From: Rickettsiales bacterium
GTDB taxonomy: Bacteria > Pseudomonadota > Alphaproteobacteria > G027485855
Length of the DNA stretch: 64,000 nt
Direction of reading: 5' to 3'
NCBI GenBank assembly: GCA_027485855.1
Contig: JAIXQD010000030.1
Location: 1-64,000, forward strand
Shown: positions 28,197 to 36,399 of the stretch, piece by piece
How the letters are laid out: each line of letters opens with the position of its first letter
Position numbering within the stretch: position 1 is the first letter of the stretch
The notes under the pieces: generated by a model
Seen by the model: the letters and a program-made list of their open reading frames with translations, nothing else
Databases searched by the model: none
What the model was told of the DNA's origin: nothing
Translations under genes and position numbers: made by a program

Positions 28197-29614
28197 CCGG
28201 TCGTAACCCCGAGCTTGATGATTTCGACCCACCGCCCGGTGATGATGCCGGCTTTAACGAACCGCCACAAGGCAAGCTTTCGGGCAATCTTGGTAATGCT
28301 TGGCGCTCTAGCCCCATCTTTAAAATCATGCTGGTTATTTTTGCGGGCGGCGTGTTGTTATTTACCGCCATGAGCTTTTTGGGTGGCAGCGATAAGCCGC
28401 CCTCACAAATGGGTGTTGGCTCTAATGTCACCGATGCGCCGGGTGGTGAATTAACCCCCGCTTTTGCGCAAGCCGTACGCACCGCCGACCAGCAACGCGC
28501 CGAGGAAGCCAAGCAGTTGGGTGAAAGCGCCTTGCCCACACCTATGGCCGCTCAACGCACCGGCCTTGATTTTAATAATAATGTGCCCGAAGCCCCCGCC
28601 GACCCCATGGCCGAGTTTCGTTTAGAAACCGAGCGTCTGCGCGCCGAGCAAGCGGCCCAGCAACGCAACCAGCAGCAACAGCAACAAATGCAATTGCAGC
28701 AGCAGCAGGCCCAGCAAGACCAAAATGCCTTAGCACAATCGATGGCCGCACAAATGCAGCAGCTTATTCGGGCGTGGGAGCCAACCGATACTAAAATTCA
28801 AACTGTGACAGCCAATGGCAATCCTAGCGGCATTTTACCACGTGAAGAGGTTTTGGCCGATGGCACTAATGTGGCCGCTGGCACAACTGGCGCCGATGGC
28901 AAAAGTGCCCTTGCCAATGTAACGCAAAAAGTGGTGGTGCCCGCGGGCACTGTCAGCTATGCGCAACTGCTCACCGAGGCTAACTCGGATGTACCAGGGC
29001 CCATTATGGCGCAAATTATGGCCGGGCCCTTTAAGGGCGCGCGCGCGATTGGCGCTTTTGAAGTGAGCAACAAGCAGTTAATTTTGCGCTTTACCAATAT
29101 CAATTATCGTGGCGTTGATTATCCGGTTAATACATTGGCACTGGATAATGACACAACCTTGGGTGGTTTGGTCACAGAATATGATGGCCGTTATTTTAGC
29201 CGTGTGGTCATTCCGGCCGCCGCGGCCTTTGTTGAGGGCTTTGGCACCACCTATGCCGACCGCGCCAGCGAGACCACAGTTGTTGGCAATAGCGTGATTG
29301 AATCTAAAGAAAAAGCCTCAACGCGGGAAGCTATTGGTGAAGGTCTGGGCGAAGCCGCGCGCACGGTCAGCGATATTGTCAATGAAGAGGCGCGCTCGAT
29401 TAAACCTTTGGTGCGCGTCGCTGTTGGCACGCCCTTTGGCATGTTTTTTCTTGCCTCGGTTGAACAAAAATCAGAAGGCACGCAAGTGCAAATTGTGCGC
29501 CCACTCAGCGGGCAGGGCACGGGCAGCGCCAGCGGGCCGTTATCGCGTGGTGCACCGGCACCGCTTAATCCTGAATTTACGGGGGCGACGCGCTTCGATA
29601 ATTTGGCACAATAG
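28193..29614 (+). CDS. dotG: Type IVB core protein DotG/IcmE-like (short form)
   Basis: 473 aa with one TM (43-62), a Q-rich linker (QQRNQQQQQQMQLQQQQ near 160-180) and a C-terminal VirB10/TrbI-like domain (about 240-450: VVVPAGTVSYAQLLTEANSD, GPIMAQIMAGPFKGARAIGAF, VEGFGTTYADRASET). DotG spans both membranes in the IVB core. The Legionella protein is about 1,050 aa because of a long pentapeptide-like repeat domain; this one has no such domain and resembles the IncI TraO size class. Confidence 0.9.
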   Translation: MTGRNPELDDFDPPPGDDAGFNEPPQGKLSGNLGNAWRSSPIFKIMLVIFAGGVLLFTAMSFLGGSDKPPSQMGVGSNVTDAPGGELTPAFAQAVRTADQQRAEEAKQLGESALPTPMAAQRTGLDFNNNVPEAPADPMAEFRLETERLRAEQAAQQRNQQQQQQMQLQQQQAQQDQNALAQSMAAQMQQLIRAWEPTDTKIQTVTANGNPSGILPREEVLADGTNVAAGTTGADGKSALANVTQKVVVPAGTVSYAQLLTEANSDVPGPIMAQIMAGPFKGARAIGAFEVSNKQLILRFTNINYRGVDYPVNTLALDNDTTLGGLVTEYDGRYFSRVVIPAAAAFVEGFGTTYADRASETTVVGNSVIESKEKASTREAIGEGLGEAARTVSDIVNEEARSIKPLVRVAVGTPFGMFFLASVEQKSEGTQVQIVRPLSGQGTGSASGPLSRGAPAPLNPEFTGATRFDNLAQ

Positions 29615-29697
29615 GTTTTTTAGCGATGTTCTTTCTGGCCGGATGCTCCGGATATTTCTGGATGTTATAATAAATTTTGCGCAGTCAAAGGAATGTT

Positions 29698-31395
29698 ATG
29701 ACCAACAAACCAACAGACGATTATCAGGATGATTTCGAGCAGCGCCAAGACTATGCCGATGATGCCGCGCCGCAAGAGCCGGTGACCGGTAATGGCGAAG
29801 AAAACCTCTCCGAGCAAGATAGCTGGGCACGCGATGTAGAACAGGGCCTCGCCGACCACGAACTTGCCGACCCCGCCGATGAGGTCGATGAATATATCGA
29901 TGATGCCGCCGATGCCGACGCACCACCCGCAAAAAGCTGGTCCAGATTTATTATGCCCGCCGGCTTTGGTGTGGTGGCCATCGTTGGTGGCTCGCTGATA
30001 TGGTTTAATGTAGTGCAGCCGATGATGGGCGGCGCTGTGCCCGAAGATCCAAGCTTGGCGCAAGTGGTTGGCACTGTGCCCGAGGCTGCCATAAAACAGG
30101 CGCAACCGCTTAATATTCCTGAAGCACCATTGGCTGTGGGCGATAGCAATTCGGCCGCCTCGCTCACCGATTTGCAGGCCTTGCGCGCCCCATCGGCCGA
30201 AAGCGCTGCCGAGGCCCCGCCGGCAGACGCGCCAACGCTTGATGCTAATTTTTCGTCCTTGCCCAGTGCGGCGGGCGAGCTACCAAAGGCCACGAATGAT
30301 GCGGCGCTGGCGGTGGCACCCTCTGCGCCTTTCGTGCCGGCCGATACAAAAAGCACAGAAGCGCCCAATACAGAAACTCAGCCAAAAGAAACGCAGGCTA
30401 CAGAAACTCAGCCAAAAGAAAATCAGGCTACAGAAACTCAACAATCTGAAAATCAATCTGGCCAAACGCAGGCCGCAGAAGCGCCCGCAGATATTGTGGC
30501 GCCTAACATGGCCGCTATTGCTGCAGCAGAGCAGGCTGCAAAACAAGCAGCAGCACCTGTTGCTGCACCTGCTGAAGCGGCACCCGCACCCACAGCGCCC
30601 GCACCCACAGCAGCCGCAGCTGTTGCGCCCGCTGCTGCGGCTGGTGCTCTTGCCAATGAGGCTTTAGAAGGCCGCTTTGCCGAGCTTGAAGGCAAGCTGA
30701 ATGACCGCAGCACGCAAGTGGGTCGTTTAGAAAAACGCCTCACGGAAGCGCTCGACCAACTCAATGCGCTGCAATCACAAAATAAAGTGCTGCAAGACCA
30801 AAACACCGATTTGCAAAAGCAGCTCACGCAAATCACCAGCGATAAACAAGACGCACCAGATGTCGCGCCGCAAGTGACGCGCCTTTCGCAAGAGCTTTCG
30901 GCCGTGCGCACACAAATCCGCACATTAGAGCAACAGGCTGATGCGCCCGCAAACGCCGCCACTGATGTAAAAACACAGGCAAGCAACGAGCCTAAAGCTG
31001 CGCTGGAAACCGTCACGCCGAAGGCTGATGATGGGGCAGTAAATACACAGCAAAAAACAGCCCAGTCCGCTGCCCAGCCCGCCGCTAAGCCTGCATTAAA
31101 ACCGGTGCGCGAATTTACCCAAGCCGAGCAAAAAATACATGACCGCGCCATGGCCAAGGCCACACCCGTGGGCCGCGATACGCAGCGCACCTCAAGCCGC
31201 AAGCCGCCCGCCAAGGTTGAGTGGAGCTTGCGTTCAGTCACGCGCAGCACGGCTTTTGTTGCGCCCGCTAATCAGCCAAGCCAGCTGCGCCGTGTACAAA
31301 TTGGCGATGTGCTGGAAGGCGTTGGCACAGTGCAGGCCATCACTCAGCAAGATGGCCGCTGGGTGGTGATTGGCAGCGAAGGCACGGTAAAGTAG
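29698..31395 (+). CDS. DotF/IcmG-like inner-membrane protein with coiled coil
   Basis: 565 aa from ATG 29698 (AAAGGA 5 nt upstream; the frame opens at TTG 29677 but lacks an RBS). Acidic N-terminus (1-80), TM (85-104), a long A/P/E/Q-rich linker with three 10-residue repeats (about 225-255), a coiled coil (about 322-380), and a compact C-terminal domain (LRRVQIGDVLEGVGTVQAI, then DGRWVVIGSEGTV) that resembles the periplasmic domain of DotF/IcmG and of PilP/GspC-like proteins. The position after dotG supports DotF/TraP-like identity; sequence similarity by eye is modest. Confidence 0.65.
   Translation: MTNKPTDDYQDDFEQRQDYADDAAPQEPVTGNGEENLSEQDSWARDVEQGLADHELADPADEVDEYIDDAADADAPPAKSWSRFIMPAGFGVVAIVGGSLIWFNVVQPMMGGAVPEDPSLAQVVGTVPEAAIKQAQPLNIPEAPLAVGDSNSAASLTDLQALRAPSAESAAEAPPADAPTLDANFSSLPSAAGELPKATNDAALAVAPSAPFVPADTKSTEAPNTETQPKETQATETQPKENQATETQQSENQSGQTQAAEAPADIVAPNMAAIAAAEQAAKQAAAPVAAPAEAAPAPTAPAPTAAAAVAPAAAAGALANEALEGRFAELEGKLNDRSTQVGRLEKRLTEALDQLNALQSQNKVLQDQNTDLQKQLTQITSDKQDAPDVAPQVTRLSQELSAVRTQIRTLEQQADAPANAATDVKTQASNEPKAALETVTPKADDGAVNTQQKTAQSAAQPAAKPALKPVREFTQAEQKIHDRAMAKATPVGRDTQRTSSRKPPAKVEWSLRSVTRSTAFVAPANQPSQLRRVQIGDVLEGVGTVQAITQQDGRWVVIGSEGTVK
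30370..30459 (+). repeat. 30-bp tandem repeat in the DotF-like gene
   Basis: Three copies of a 30-bp unit beginning acagaaactcagccaaaaga (30370, 30400, 30430); the first two differ at few positions, the third more. They encode TETQPKETQA-type decapeptides in the periplasmic linker and keep the frame. Confidence 0.9.
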
Positions 31396-31421
31396 GCTGC
31401 TGCAAACTTTCTGCACATAAG

Positions 31422-31440
31422 CTGCGCAAAACTGGCGCAG
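31422..31440 (+). terminator. Weak hairpin after the type IVB genes
   Basis: CTGCGC and GCGCAG pair perfectly around AAAACTG, followed by TTTAAAA. It lies 27 nt after the DotF-like stop. The T-tract is short, so termination may be inefficient. Confidence 0.45.
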
Positions 31441-31546
31441 TTTAAAAGGCGCGGGCCAAAAAAACCGTTTTTTATCGTTGTTTTTTTAATGGCTGTGTGG
31501 GCACAGGCATTTGGAGCGAGTGTTTTGTCTGATTGTCTTTGAAAAT

Positions 31547-32316
31547 TTAGCCGCTTGCTTTTGGATGATGACCGGCACGATGCGGCAGAATCATGATTAG
31601 TACGATGATTCCAACCGTCAACACAAGCGATGCAAGAGGACGGCTCAGATCAAGGCCACCGTGATCGAGCGGCTTGTCAAGAAAATCGCCAACCGCTGCG
31701 CCGAGTGGGCGAGTGAGAATGAATGCAGCCCAGAATAGAATGACGCGATTGATCGATGTCCAATAATATGCCGCCGCCACAGCAACGAGCAGCAGCGCAA
31801 ATATGCCTGCTGCGCCGATGTAACCAAGGCCGCCCGTATCAGCCACCCAATCACCTAAGGCCGTGCCAAGCGTTTGTGAAAATGTGATGGTGATCCAATA
31901 GAACGCTTCAGCCTTTGGCGTGACGATTGTGTCTGACGAAATTTTACCAAGCGAAAAATGCCATGCGATGAGTGAGCCGATCACGCAGGCGAAAAGCAAG
32001 ATTGATCACCCGTATAGCCTATGCCCATGGAGCGCGTTGCAAAATCCGCCATAGTTGTGCCAGCAGTCGTCGAGGCAATGATTGTTGCCCAATACAATAA
32101 TGGTTTGAAGCGATCTGCGTTAATTTGTAAAAGCACGAGCACAACGAGAAGGCTTGAAAATATTCCAGTCCCCACGAGATAACCTAAATTCATACTCATG
32201 CTGACGGTGTCCCCACCCGTTTCACCGAGTGTCGTTGCTAGTATCTTGATGAGCCAAAATCCAAGAGTGATAGTGGGAACTTTACTCACTGCGTCTTGCA
32301 TTTCGGATTTGGTCAT
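31547..32316 (-). pseudogene. COG4705-type membrane protein, frameshifted
   Basis: The two halves (32316-31981 and 31999-31547) together form one membrane protein with repeated motifs of the COG4705 family: TLGFWLIKILATTLGETGGD, then YWATIIASTTAGTTMADFATRSMGIGYTG, then YWITITFSQTLGTALGDWVADTGGLGYIG, then WAAFILTRPLGAAVGDFLDKP. The first half ends abnormally just after GIGYTG. Adding one G at about 32007-32010 restores GIGYTGGSILLFACVIG and joins the frames. It is therefore a single-base deletion or a sequencing error. The function of the family is unknown. Confidence 0.8.
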
Positions 32317-32498
32317 CTGGGGCCAGCCTTTTGTTCGTTTTTACTATACGAGACTATATCTATTAACGAATCCTGAGAAGGTGGCACTTTGCTCACCCAT
32401 TAATGAGCATTTATGGATATTTTGCACATTTATAAATAGGCAAAACAACTTGGTTTGCTCATATATATTGTCATGTTGAGTGGGGCGTATATGACAGG

Positions 32499-32627
32499 AT
32501 GAGCCCCGACCAAACCACTTTGGCTCGTAAAAACCTTGATCGACGGCTTGCGCCGCTGCGCACCTATGAGGAAATCTCGACGGTAAGGCCGGAGACAGCG
32601 GCGAAGGCGGCATGCCCCCCACGGTGA
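32499..32627 (+). pseudogene. Truncated mobile-mystery-protein-A-like fragment
   Basis: A 42-codon frame whose first 21 residues (TLARKNLDRRLAPLR is the key part) read like the N-terminus of mobile mystery protein A, an HTH protein usually paired with a Fic-type mobile mystery protein B. After that the similarity stops and a stop codon follows, so the HTH domain is lost. The nearby downstream Fic gene supports the reading. Identification is from memory of the family pattern. Confidence 0.45.
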
Positions 32628-32830
32628 CGGACTGGCAGTGGTTAGCCGATTGGGCGCGGAGCGCCGCGCTCTGGCACTTGCCCACCCGCGAAGAGCAAGA
32701 CCGCCACGACCGCAAAAAGCGCCTTGCCAAACAGGCCGAAGCCGCCCGCGCTCGCCTGCGTTCTCGCAGTAAGGGAAGTTGGCATTTCAAACTGAAGCCC
32801 GGCTCCGGCCCGCAATCGCCAAAGCGCTAA
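32612..32830 (+). CDS. Small ORF of unknown function, possibly a remnant
   Basis: A 72-aa frame with a W-rich start (TDWQWLADWARSAALWHLP) and a strongly basic, alanine-rich helical part (REEQDRHDRKKRLAKQAEAARARLRSRS, read in pieces). No family is recognised. It overlaps the end of the truncated fragment and has no clear RBS, so it may be the tail of a larger broken gene. Confidence 0.3.
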   Translation: MPPTVTDWQWLADWARSAALWHLPTREEQDRHDRKKRLAKQAEAARARLRSRSKGSWHFKLKPGSGPQSPKR

Positions 32831-33039
32831 GCGCCAACCACGGCATGCTGACGGATCGCCCCCTCTGTCAGGATGCCTTGCCGCGAGCCGCAGCATCGCG
32901 CCAGCTCGCGCTCTTTCCAGCGCGGGAATCACTTTTGTGTGATTATGTGCTGTGTGTTTGATCACCTATAAGTGATCGGAATCTCGATTTCAGCTCTCGC
33001 TTATGTGCACGCAGCTTGGCTTTGCGGAGGTTGAGTGCC

Positions 33040-33106
33040 TTATTCTCCGCATTTTTAGCGGAGAATAAGCTTGCCTTTTGCGGAGAATCGGGGCTATAAT
33101 CTCCGC
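33040..33106 (+). promoter_or_regulatory. Inverted-repeat operator region upstream of fic
   Basis: TTATTCTCCGC (33040-33050) and GCGGAGAATAA (33058-33068) are a perfect 11-bp inverted repeat around ATTTTTA. A second, weaker pair follows: GCGGAGA (33080-33086) and TCTCCGC (33100-33106). The half site occurs four times within 67 bp, and the last ends 16 nt before the fic ATG. A TATAAT string lies between (33095-33100). This fits a regulator-binding region overlapping the promoter. A separate small inverted repeat, GATCAC/GTGATC, lies at 32960-32977. Confidence 0.75.
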
Positions 33107-33122
33107 AAGAAATGCGGAATTT

Positions 33123-34244
33123 ATGACCTATCTCCATGAGCGCGATGATTGGCCTTCATTCAGGTGGCAGGATCAAACCCTGGCCGCGAGCCTTGCCCAT
33201 GTCCGGCATCGGCAAGGGCGTTTAATCGGTCGCATGGAGGCATTGGGTTTCAAGCTACGCTGGGAAGCCGTTCTCCACACTCTGACTGAGGACGTTCTCA
33301 AAACCAGCGAAATCGAGGGCGAGCGACTTGACGCAGATCAGGTTCGTTCATCCATCGCGCGACGCCTCGGCATGGATGTCGCCGGATTAGTACCAGCCGA
33401 GCGCAATGTTGAGGGCGTGGTCGAGATGATGCTCGATGCGACACAAAACTACCATCAGCCGCTCACCGAAGATCGCTTGTTCGCATGGCACGCCGCGTTG
33501 TTCCCGACCGGACGCAGTGGCATGACCAAGATCATCGTCGGCAATTGGCGCGACGATACATCGGGGCCGATGCAAGTTGTCTCAGGGCCAATCGGTCGAG
33601 AGAAAGTTCACTATGAAGCGCCGTCCGCGCCGCGCCTCAGCCACGAGATGCAAAAGTTTCTGTCATGGCTTGAAAGCGACAAAGACACTGATCCTGTCAT
33701 CGCCGCAGGCATCGCCCATCTGTGGTTTGTCACGATTCACCCTTTTGAAGACGGAAATGGGCGCATCGCGCGCGCGATCGCCGATCTCGTTCTTGCGCGC
33801 TCAGAACAGAGCGCGCAGCGATTTTACAGCATGTCATCGCAGATCAGGACAGAACGGAATCGCTATTACGACATGCTGGAAGTCACACAGCGGGGCGACC
33901 TCGACATTACCGCATGGCTGCAATGGTTTCTCGATTGCTTGAATCGTGCCTTCGACAAGGCCGACAGCACATTGAGTTTTGTTATGGCGAAAGCGCATTT
34001 TTGGGATGCAATCAAAGATCGCCCGCTCAATAATCGACAGCGGCTTGTGCTCAATCGCTTGCTTGATGGATTTGAAGGCAAGCTCACTTCATCGAAATGG
34101 GCGAAGCTGGCAAAGTGCTCCCAAGACACAGCATCGCGTGACATTGATGACCTGGTGCGCAAGGGCGTGCTTGTTCGCGGTGCAGCCGGTGGCCGCAGCA
34201 CCAGTTATGAGCTTGTGATGCCGAATGCGGATGCTGCCACTTAG
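33123..34244 (+). CDS. Fic-family protein (DUF4172-type) with C-terminal winged helix
   Basis: 373 aa. Fic enzymes usually transfer AMP from ATP to target hydroxyls. The N-terminal region (FRWQDQTLAASLAHVRHRQGRLIG) is DUF4172-like. T61-S-E-I-E65-G66 fits the inhibitory motif (S/T)xxxE(G/N) of N-terminally inhibited Fic proteins. The catalytic motif HPFEDGNGRIAR begins at His206 and is complete, so activity is expected. The C-terminus (about 305-360, KWAKLAKCSQDTASRDIDDLV) looks like a winged helix that could bind the operator upstream. ATG 33123 (MTYLHERDDWP) starts right at the family homology; the frame opens at 33078 inside the operator. Confidence 0.92.
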   Translation: MTYLHERDDWPSFRWQDQTLAASLAHVRHRQGRLIGRMEALGFKLRWEAVLHTLTEDVLKTSEIEGERLDADQVRSSIARRLGMDVAGLVPAERNVEGVVEMMLDATQNYHQPLTEDRLFAWHAALFPTGRSGMTKIIVGNWRDDTSGPMQVVSGPIGREKVHYEAPSAPRLSHEMQKFLSWLESDKDTDPVIAAGIAHLWFVTIHPFEDGNGRIARAIADLVLARSEQSAQRFYSMSSQIRTERNRYYDMLEVTQRGDLDITAWLQWFLDCLNRAFDKADSTLSFVMAKAHFWDAIKDRPLNNRQRLVLNRLLDGFEGKLTSSKWAKLAKCSQDTASRDIDDLVRKGVLVRGAAGGRSTSYELVMPNADAAT

Positions 34245-34423
34245 AGTCGGCTTTTGCCGTCGTCGATCCCAACGAAACCCGCAAGGCCTACCCGTGCAAG
34301 CATTTCATTATGTGACGCAAACCGATGCCCACTGCGTAGATTTGCTCGCTTCGGTTGAGGGCGACGCTTATTGAAATTGTTTTTTGTCTTTATATTTCAG
34401 ACGGTTATGCGTGGAAGGGCTTT

Positions 34424-34498
34424 TGGAGCGGGCGAAGGGAATTGAACCCTCGACATTCAGCATGGGAAGCTGACGTTCTACCTCTGAACTACACCCGC
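34424..34498 (-). tRNA. tRNA-Gly (anticodon CCC)
   Basis: On the minus strand the gene folds as a full cloverleaf: acceptor GCGGGTG with CGCCCGC, anticodon stem TCAGC/GCTGA around the loop TTCCCAT (anticodon CCC), T arm GAGGG-TTCAATT-CCCTT, discriminator T and an encoded CCA. The 3' end faces the putative island. Confidence 0.93.
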
Positions 34499-34610
34499 AA
34501 TCACCCAAAACCAACATCTAAGCATTAGCATATTTTCTGGCTGTGGCAAAAGGGCGTAAATGCGCCTATATAAAGATTCTCTTTAACTGACTTAAAAGAC
34601 GATAGATAGC

Positions 34611-35075
34611 GTGACCAGCTCAAAAATTACTCACCCCAAAGAAACCCACCCCGCCATCAGCCAAGGCGCCAGCGAGAGCGGGCTTTATTCGCAAACCACG
34701 CATGGCATTTGCGTGTCGGTGCAGCCGATTTATCTTGAGGGGCAAAGTAACCCCACTGAGCACCATTATGTTTGGGCCTATCATGTGCGCATCGAAAATC
34801 AAAGTAATGAAACCGTGCAATTACGCGCACGCTATTGGCGCATCACCGATGCCTTTGGCCATGTGCAAGAGGTGCGCGGCGCGGGCGTGATTGGCCAGCA
34901 GCCCGTATTGCAACCCGGCATGGTGTTTGAATATACCAGCGGCACGCCGCTGGCTGCGCCCTCAGGCATTATGAGTGGCCAATATGAAATGCAAGGCGAT
35001 GCTGGCAGTGTGTTTACCATTGCTATTCCGGCTTTTTCGCTGGATAGCCCTTATGCCTCGCGCCGCTTAAATTAG
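34611..35075 (+). CDS. apaG: ApaG protein
   Basis: 154 aa with the ApaG/FN3-like fold pattern: [73 protein letters not shown], and a final [10 protein letters not shown]. The role is uncertain; links to Co2+/Mg2+ phenotypes come from Salmonella CorD. The start is GTG 34611; no ATG occurs before the conserved region. Confidence 0.93.
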   Translation: MTSSKITHPKETHPAISQGASESGLYSQTTHGICVSVQPIYLEGQSNPTEHHYVWAYHVRIENQSNETVQLRARYWRITDAFGHVQEVRGAGVIGQQPVLQPGMVFEYTSGTPLAAPSGIMSGQYEMQGDAGSVFTIAIPAFSLDSPYASRRLN

Positions 35076-35104
35076 CATAAATTATATATTAGGATAAATT
35101 ACCT

Positions 35105-35737
35105 ATGGCTAAAGTTCCGGCGGCTAAAGTGCCCGTAAAGCACAAAAAATCTGAGTTGCCGGCCTTGCTGCGCCCCACCCGCGCCGAGGCCGAATCCGCC
35201 GTGCGCACGCTGTTGGCCTATACTGGCGATAACCCCAAGCGCGAAGGGCTGCAAGAAACACCCGCCCGCGTGGTGCGCGCTTTCGATGAGTATTTTGCTG
35301 GCTACGCCATTAATCCGGCCGAGTATTTAGAGCGCACTTTTACCGAAGTGGGCGGCTATGAAGAAATGGTGCTGCTGCGCGATGTGCCGTTTGAATCTTT
35401 TTGCGAGCATCATTTAGCGGCCATTATGGGCAAGGTGCATGTGGCTTATGTGCCCAATGGTCGGGTGGTGGGCATCAGCAAATTGGCGCGGGTGGTGGAT
35501 GGTTTTGCCAAGCGCCTGCAAATTCAAGAGAAATTCACCGCCGAAATTGCCCATTGTATTGATGAGGTGCTACAGCCGCAAGGTGTCGGCGTTGTGGTTG
35601 AGGCCGTGCATCAGTGCATTTCTTGCCGCGGCGTGCATAAAACCGGTGTGAGCATGGTCACGTCCATGCTGCTGGGCACTTTTCGCACCGATGCTGCAAC
35701 ACGCAGCGAGTTTCTCAGCTTTATTGGCAAAAGCTAG
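35105..35737 (+). CDS. folE: GTP cyclohydrolase I
   Basis: Converts GTP to 7,8-dihydroneopterin triphosphate, the first step of folate synthesis. The 210-aa protein shows zinc ligands in [19 protein letters not shown] and in [13 protein letters not shown], plus [20 protein letters not shown], all characteristic of FolE1. Cytoplasmic. It starts 29 bp after apaG and is followed by a terminator. Confidence 0.97.
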   Translation: MAKVPAAKVPVKHKKSELPALLRPTRAEAESAVRTLLAYTGDNPKREGLQETPARVVRAFDEYFAGYAINPAEYLERTFTEVGGYEEMVLLRDVPFESFCEHHLAAIMGKVHVAYVPNGRVVGISKLARVVDGFAKRLQIQEKFTAEIAHCIDEVLQPQGVGVVVEAVHQCISCRGVHKTGVSMVTSMLLGTFRTDAATRSEFLSFIGKS

Positions 35738-35760
35738 CCCCATTTCTGGGTGGCTTTTTT
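35736..35760 (+). terminator. Terminator after folE
   Basis: AGCCCCA pairs with TGG-GT-GGCT (two-base bulge, loop TTTC), directly followed by TTTTTT. It lies between convergent folE and the lipoprotein gene and could serve both. Confidence 0.65.
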
Positions 35761-35791
35761 ACCTATTTAGCTTTCTAGCGATTCAAAGCTC

Positions 35792-36370
35792 TTAGCGGTT
35801 CAAAACTGGCGCTAAATGCTGACGAATGCCCGCTTCGGCTTCGCGGTTGAACTCGGTCATAATCTGGCCAATCAACACACGGTCATAGGCGCTGCGCTGG
35901 TCTTGCGTGAGCCCCTCAGGGATAGTGAGCAAGCGGCTGACCCGCACTGTGGTAAAGCCACTAAAGCCGGTATCGCGATTATTGGCGCTGATTTCAACCT
36001 CAACATTGGCCACCAGCTCTTCGGCTTGTTGGCGGGTAAAGGCCGAGCGCAGGCCGGTATCGCGCGGCAAAATGCGGCTGATAATGCTGGCGTCTTTAAT
36101 GGTAAAAGCCACAAAACCTGCTGTGCCACGCGCCACTAAGCGCGCCTTGGCCCAATCATTGAGGGCTTCGGTAGGGCTGGGCGACATCAGGTGATCAACC
36201 GAGGGCGCGGTCATGCGTGGCTGATACTCTTGGCGCATTTCTATATTGGCCACAGTTAGTTGCAAGGGCGCGCCATATTGCGCTAAGGGCGGCGCTGTGG
36301 GCGCTTGTGGGCCGGTGCTGCAAGCCACTAAAAAGAGCAAGGTTGCTGCGCTGAGTATATTTTTTAGCAT
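35792..36370 (-). CDS. Predicted lipoprotein of unknown function
   Basis: 192 aa. The N-terminus MLKNILSAATLLFLVAC has a lipobox ending in Cys17 (LVAC), so it is probably a lipoprotein. The mature part begins with a proline-rich stretch; later segments include LQLTVANIEMRQEYQP, AKARLVARGTAGFVAFTIKDASI and VRVSRLLTIPEGLT. This resembles small alphaproteobacterial envelope lipoproteins, but I cannot name it. GGAGA lies 8 nt before the ATG. The stop codon lies inside a 17-bp imperfect tandem repeat (35775-35804). Confidence 0.8.
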   Translation of the reverse strand: MLKNILSAATLLFLVACSTGPQAPTAPPLAQYGAPLQLTVANIEMRQEYQPRMTAPSVDHLMSPSPTEALNDWAKARLVARGTAGFVAFTIKDASIISRILPRDTGLRSAFTRQQAEELVANVEVEISANNRDTGFSGFTTVRVSRLLTIPEGLTQDQRSAYDRVLIGQIMTEFNREAEAGIRQHLAPVLNR

Positions 36371-36399
36371 CTGGGGGGTCTCCTGTTTGTGCTTGGTGC

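Larger units (their letters stand above)
31510..34498. mobile_element. Candidate genomic island ending at tRNA-Gly
   Basis: Genes here differ in style from their neighbours: codon use is more even, two of four are broken, and functions (COG4705 membrane protein, mobile-mystery-A remnant, Fic) are accessory. The right edge is the 3' end of tRNA-Gly, a common integration site. Near the left edge, tttggagcgag (31510-31520) copies the tRNA 3' end tttggagcggg (34422-34432) with one mismatch, a possible attachment remnant. No integrase is present, so this is a decayed element if it is one. Confidence 0.4.

Noticed and set aside
32642..32965. 107-aa minus-strand frame in the island
   Set aside because: Antisense to the small plus-strand frame, low-complexity R/A/G content, no RBS.
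34245..34423. Possible gene fragment after fic
   Set aside because: Short open stretches exist in two frames but none could be matched to a family; treated as intergenic.
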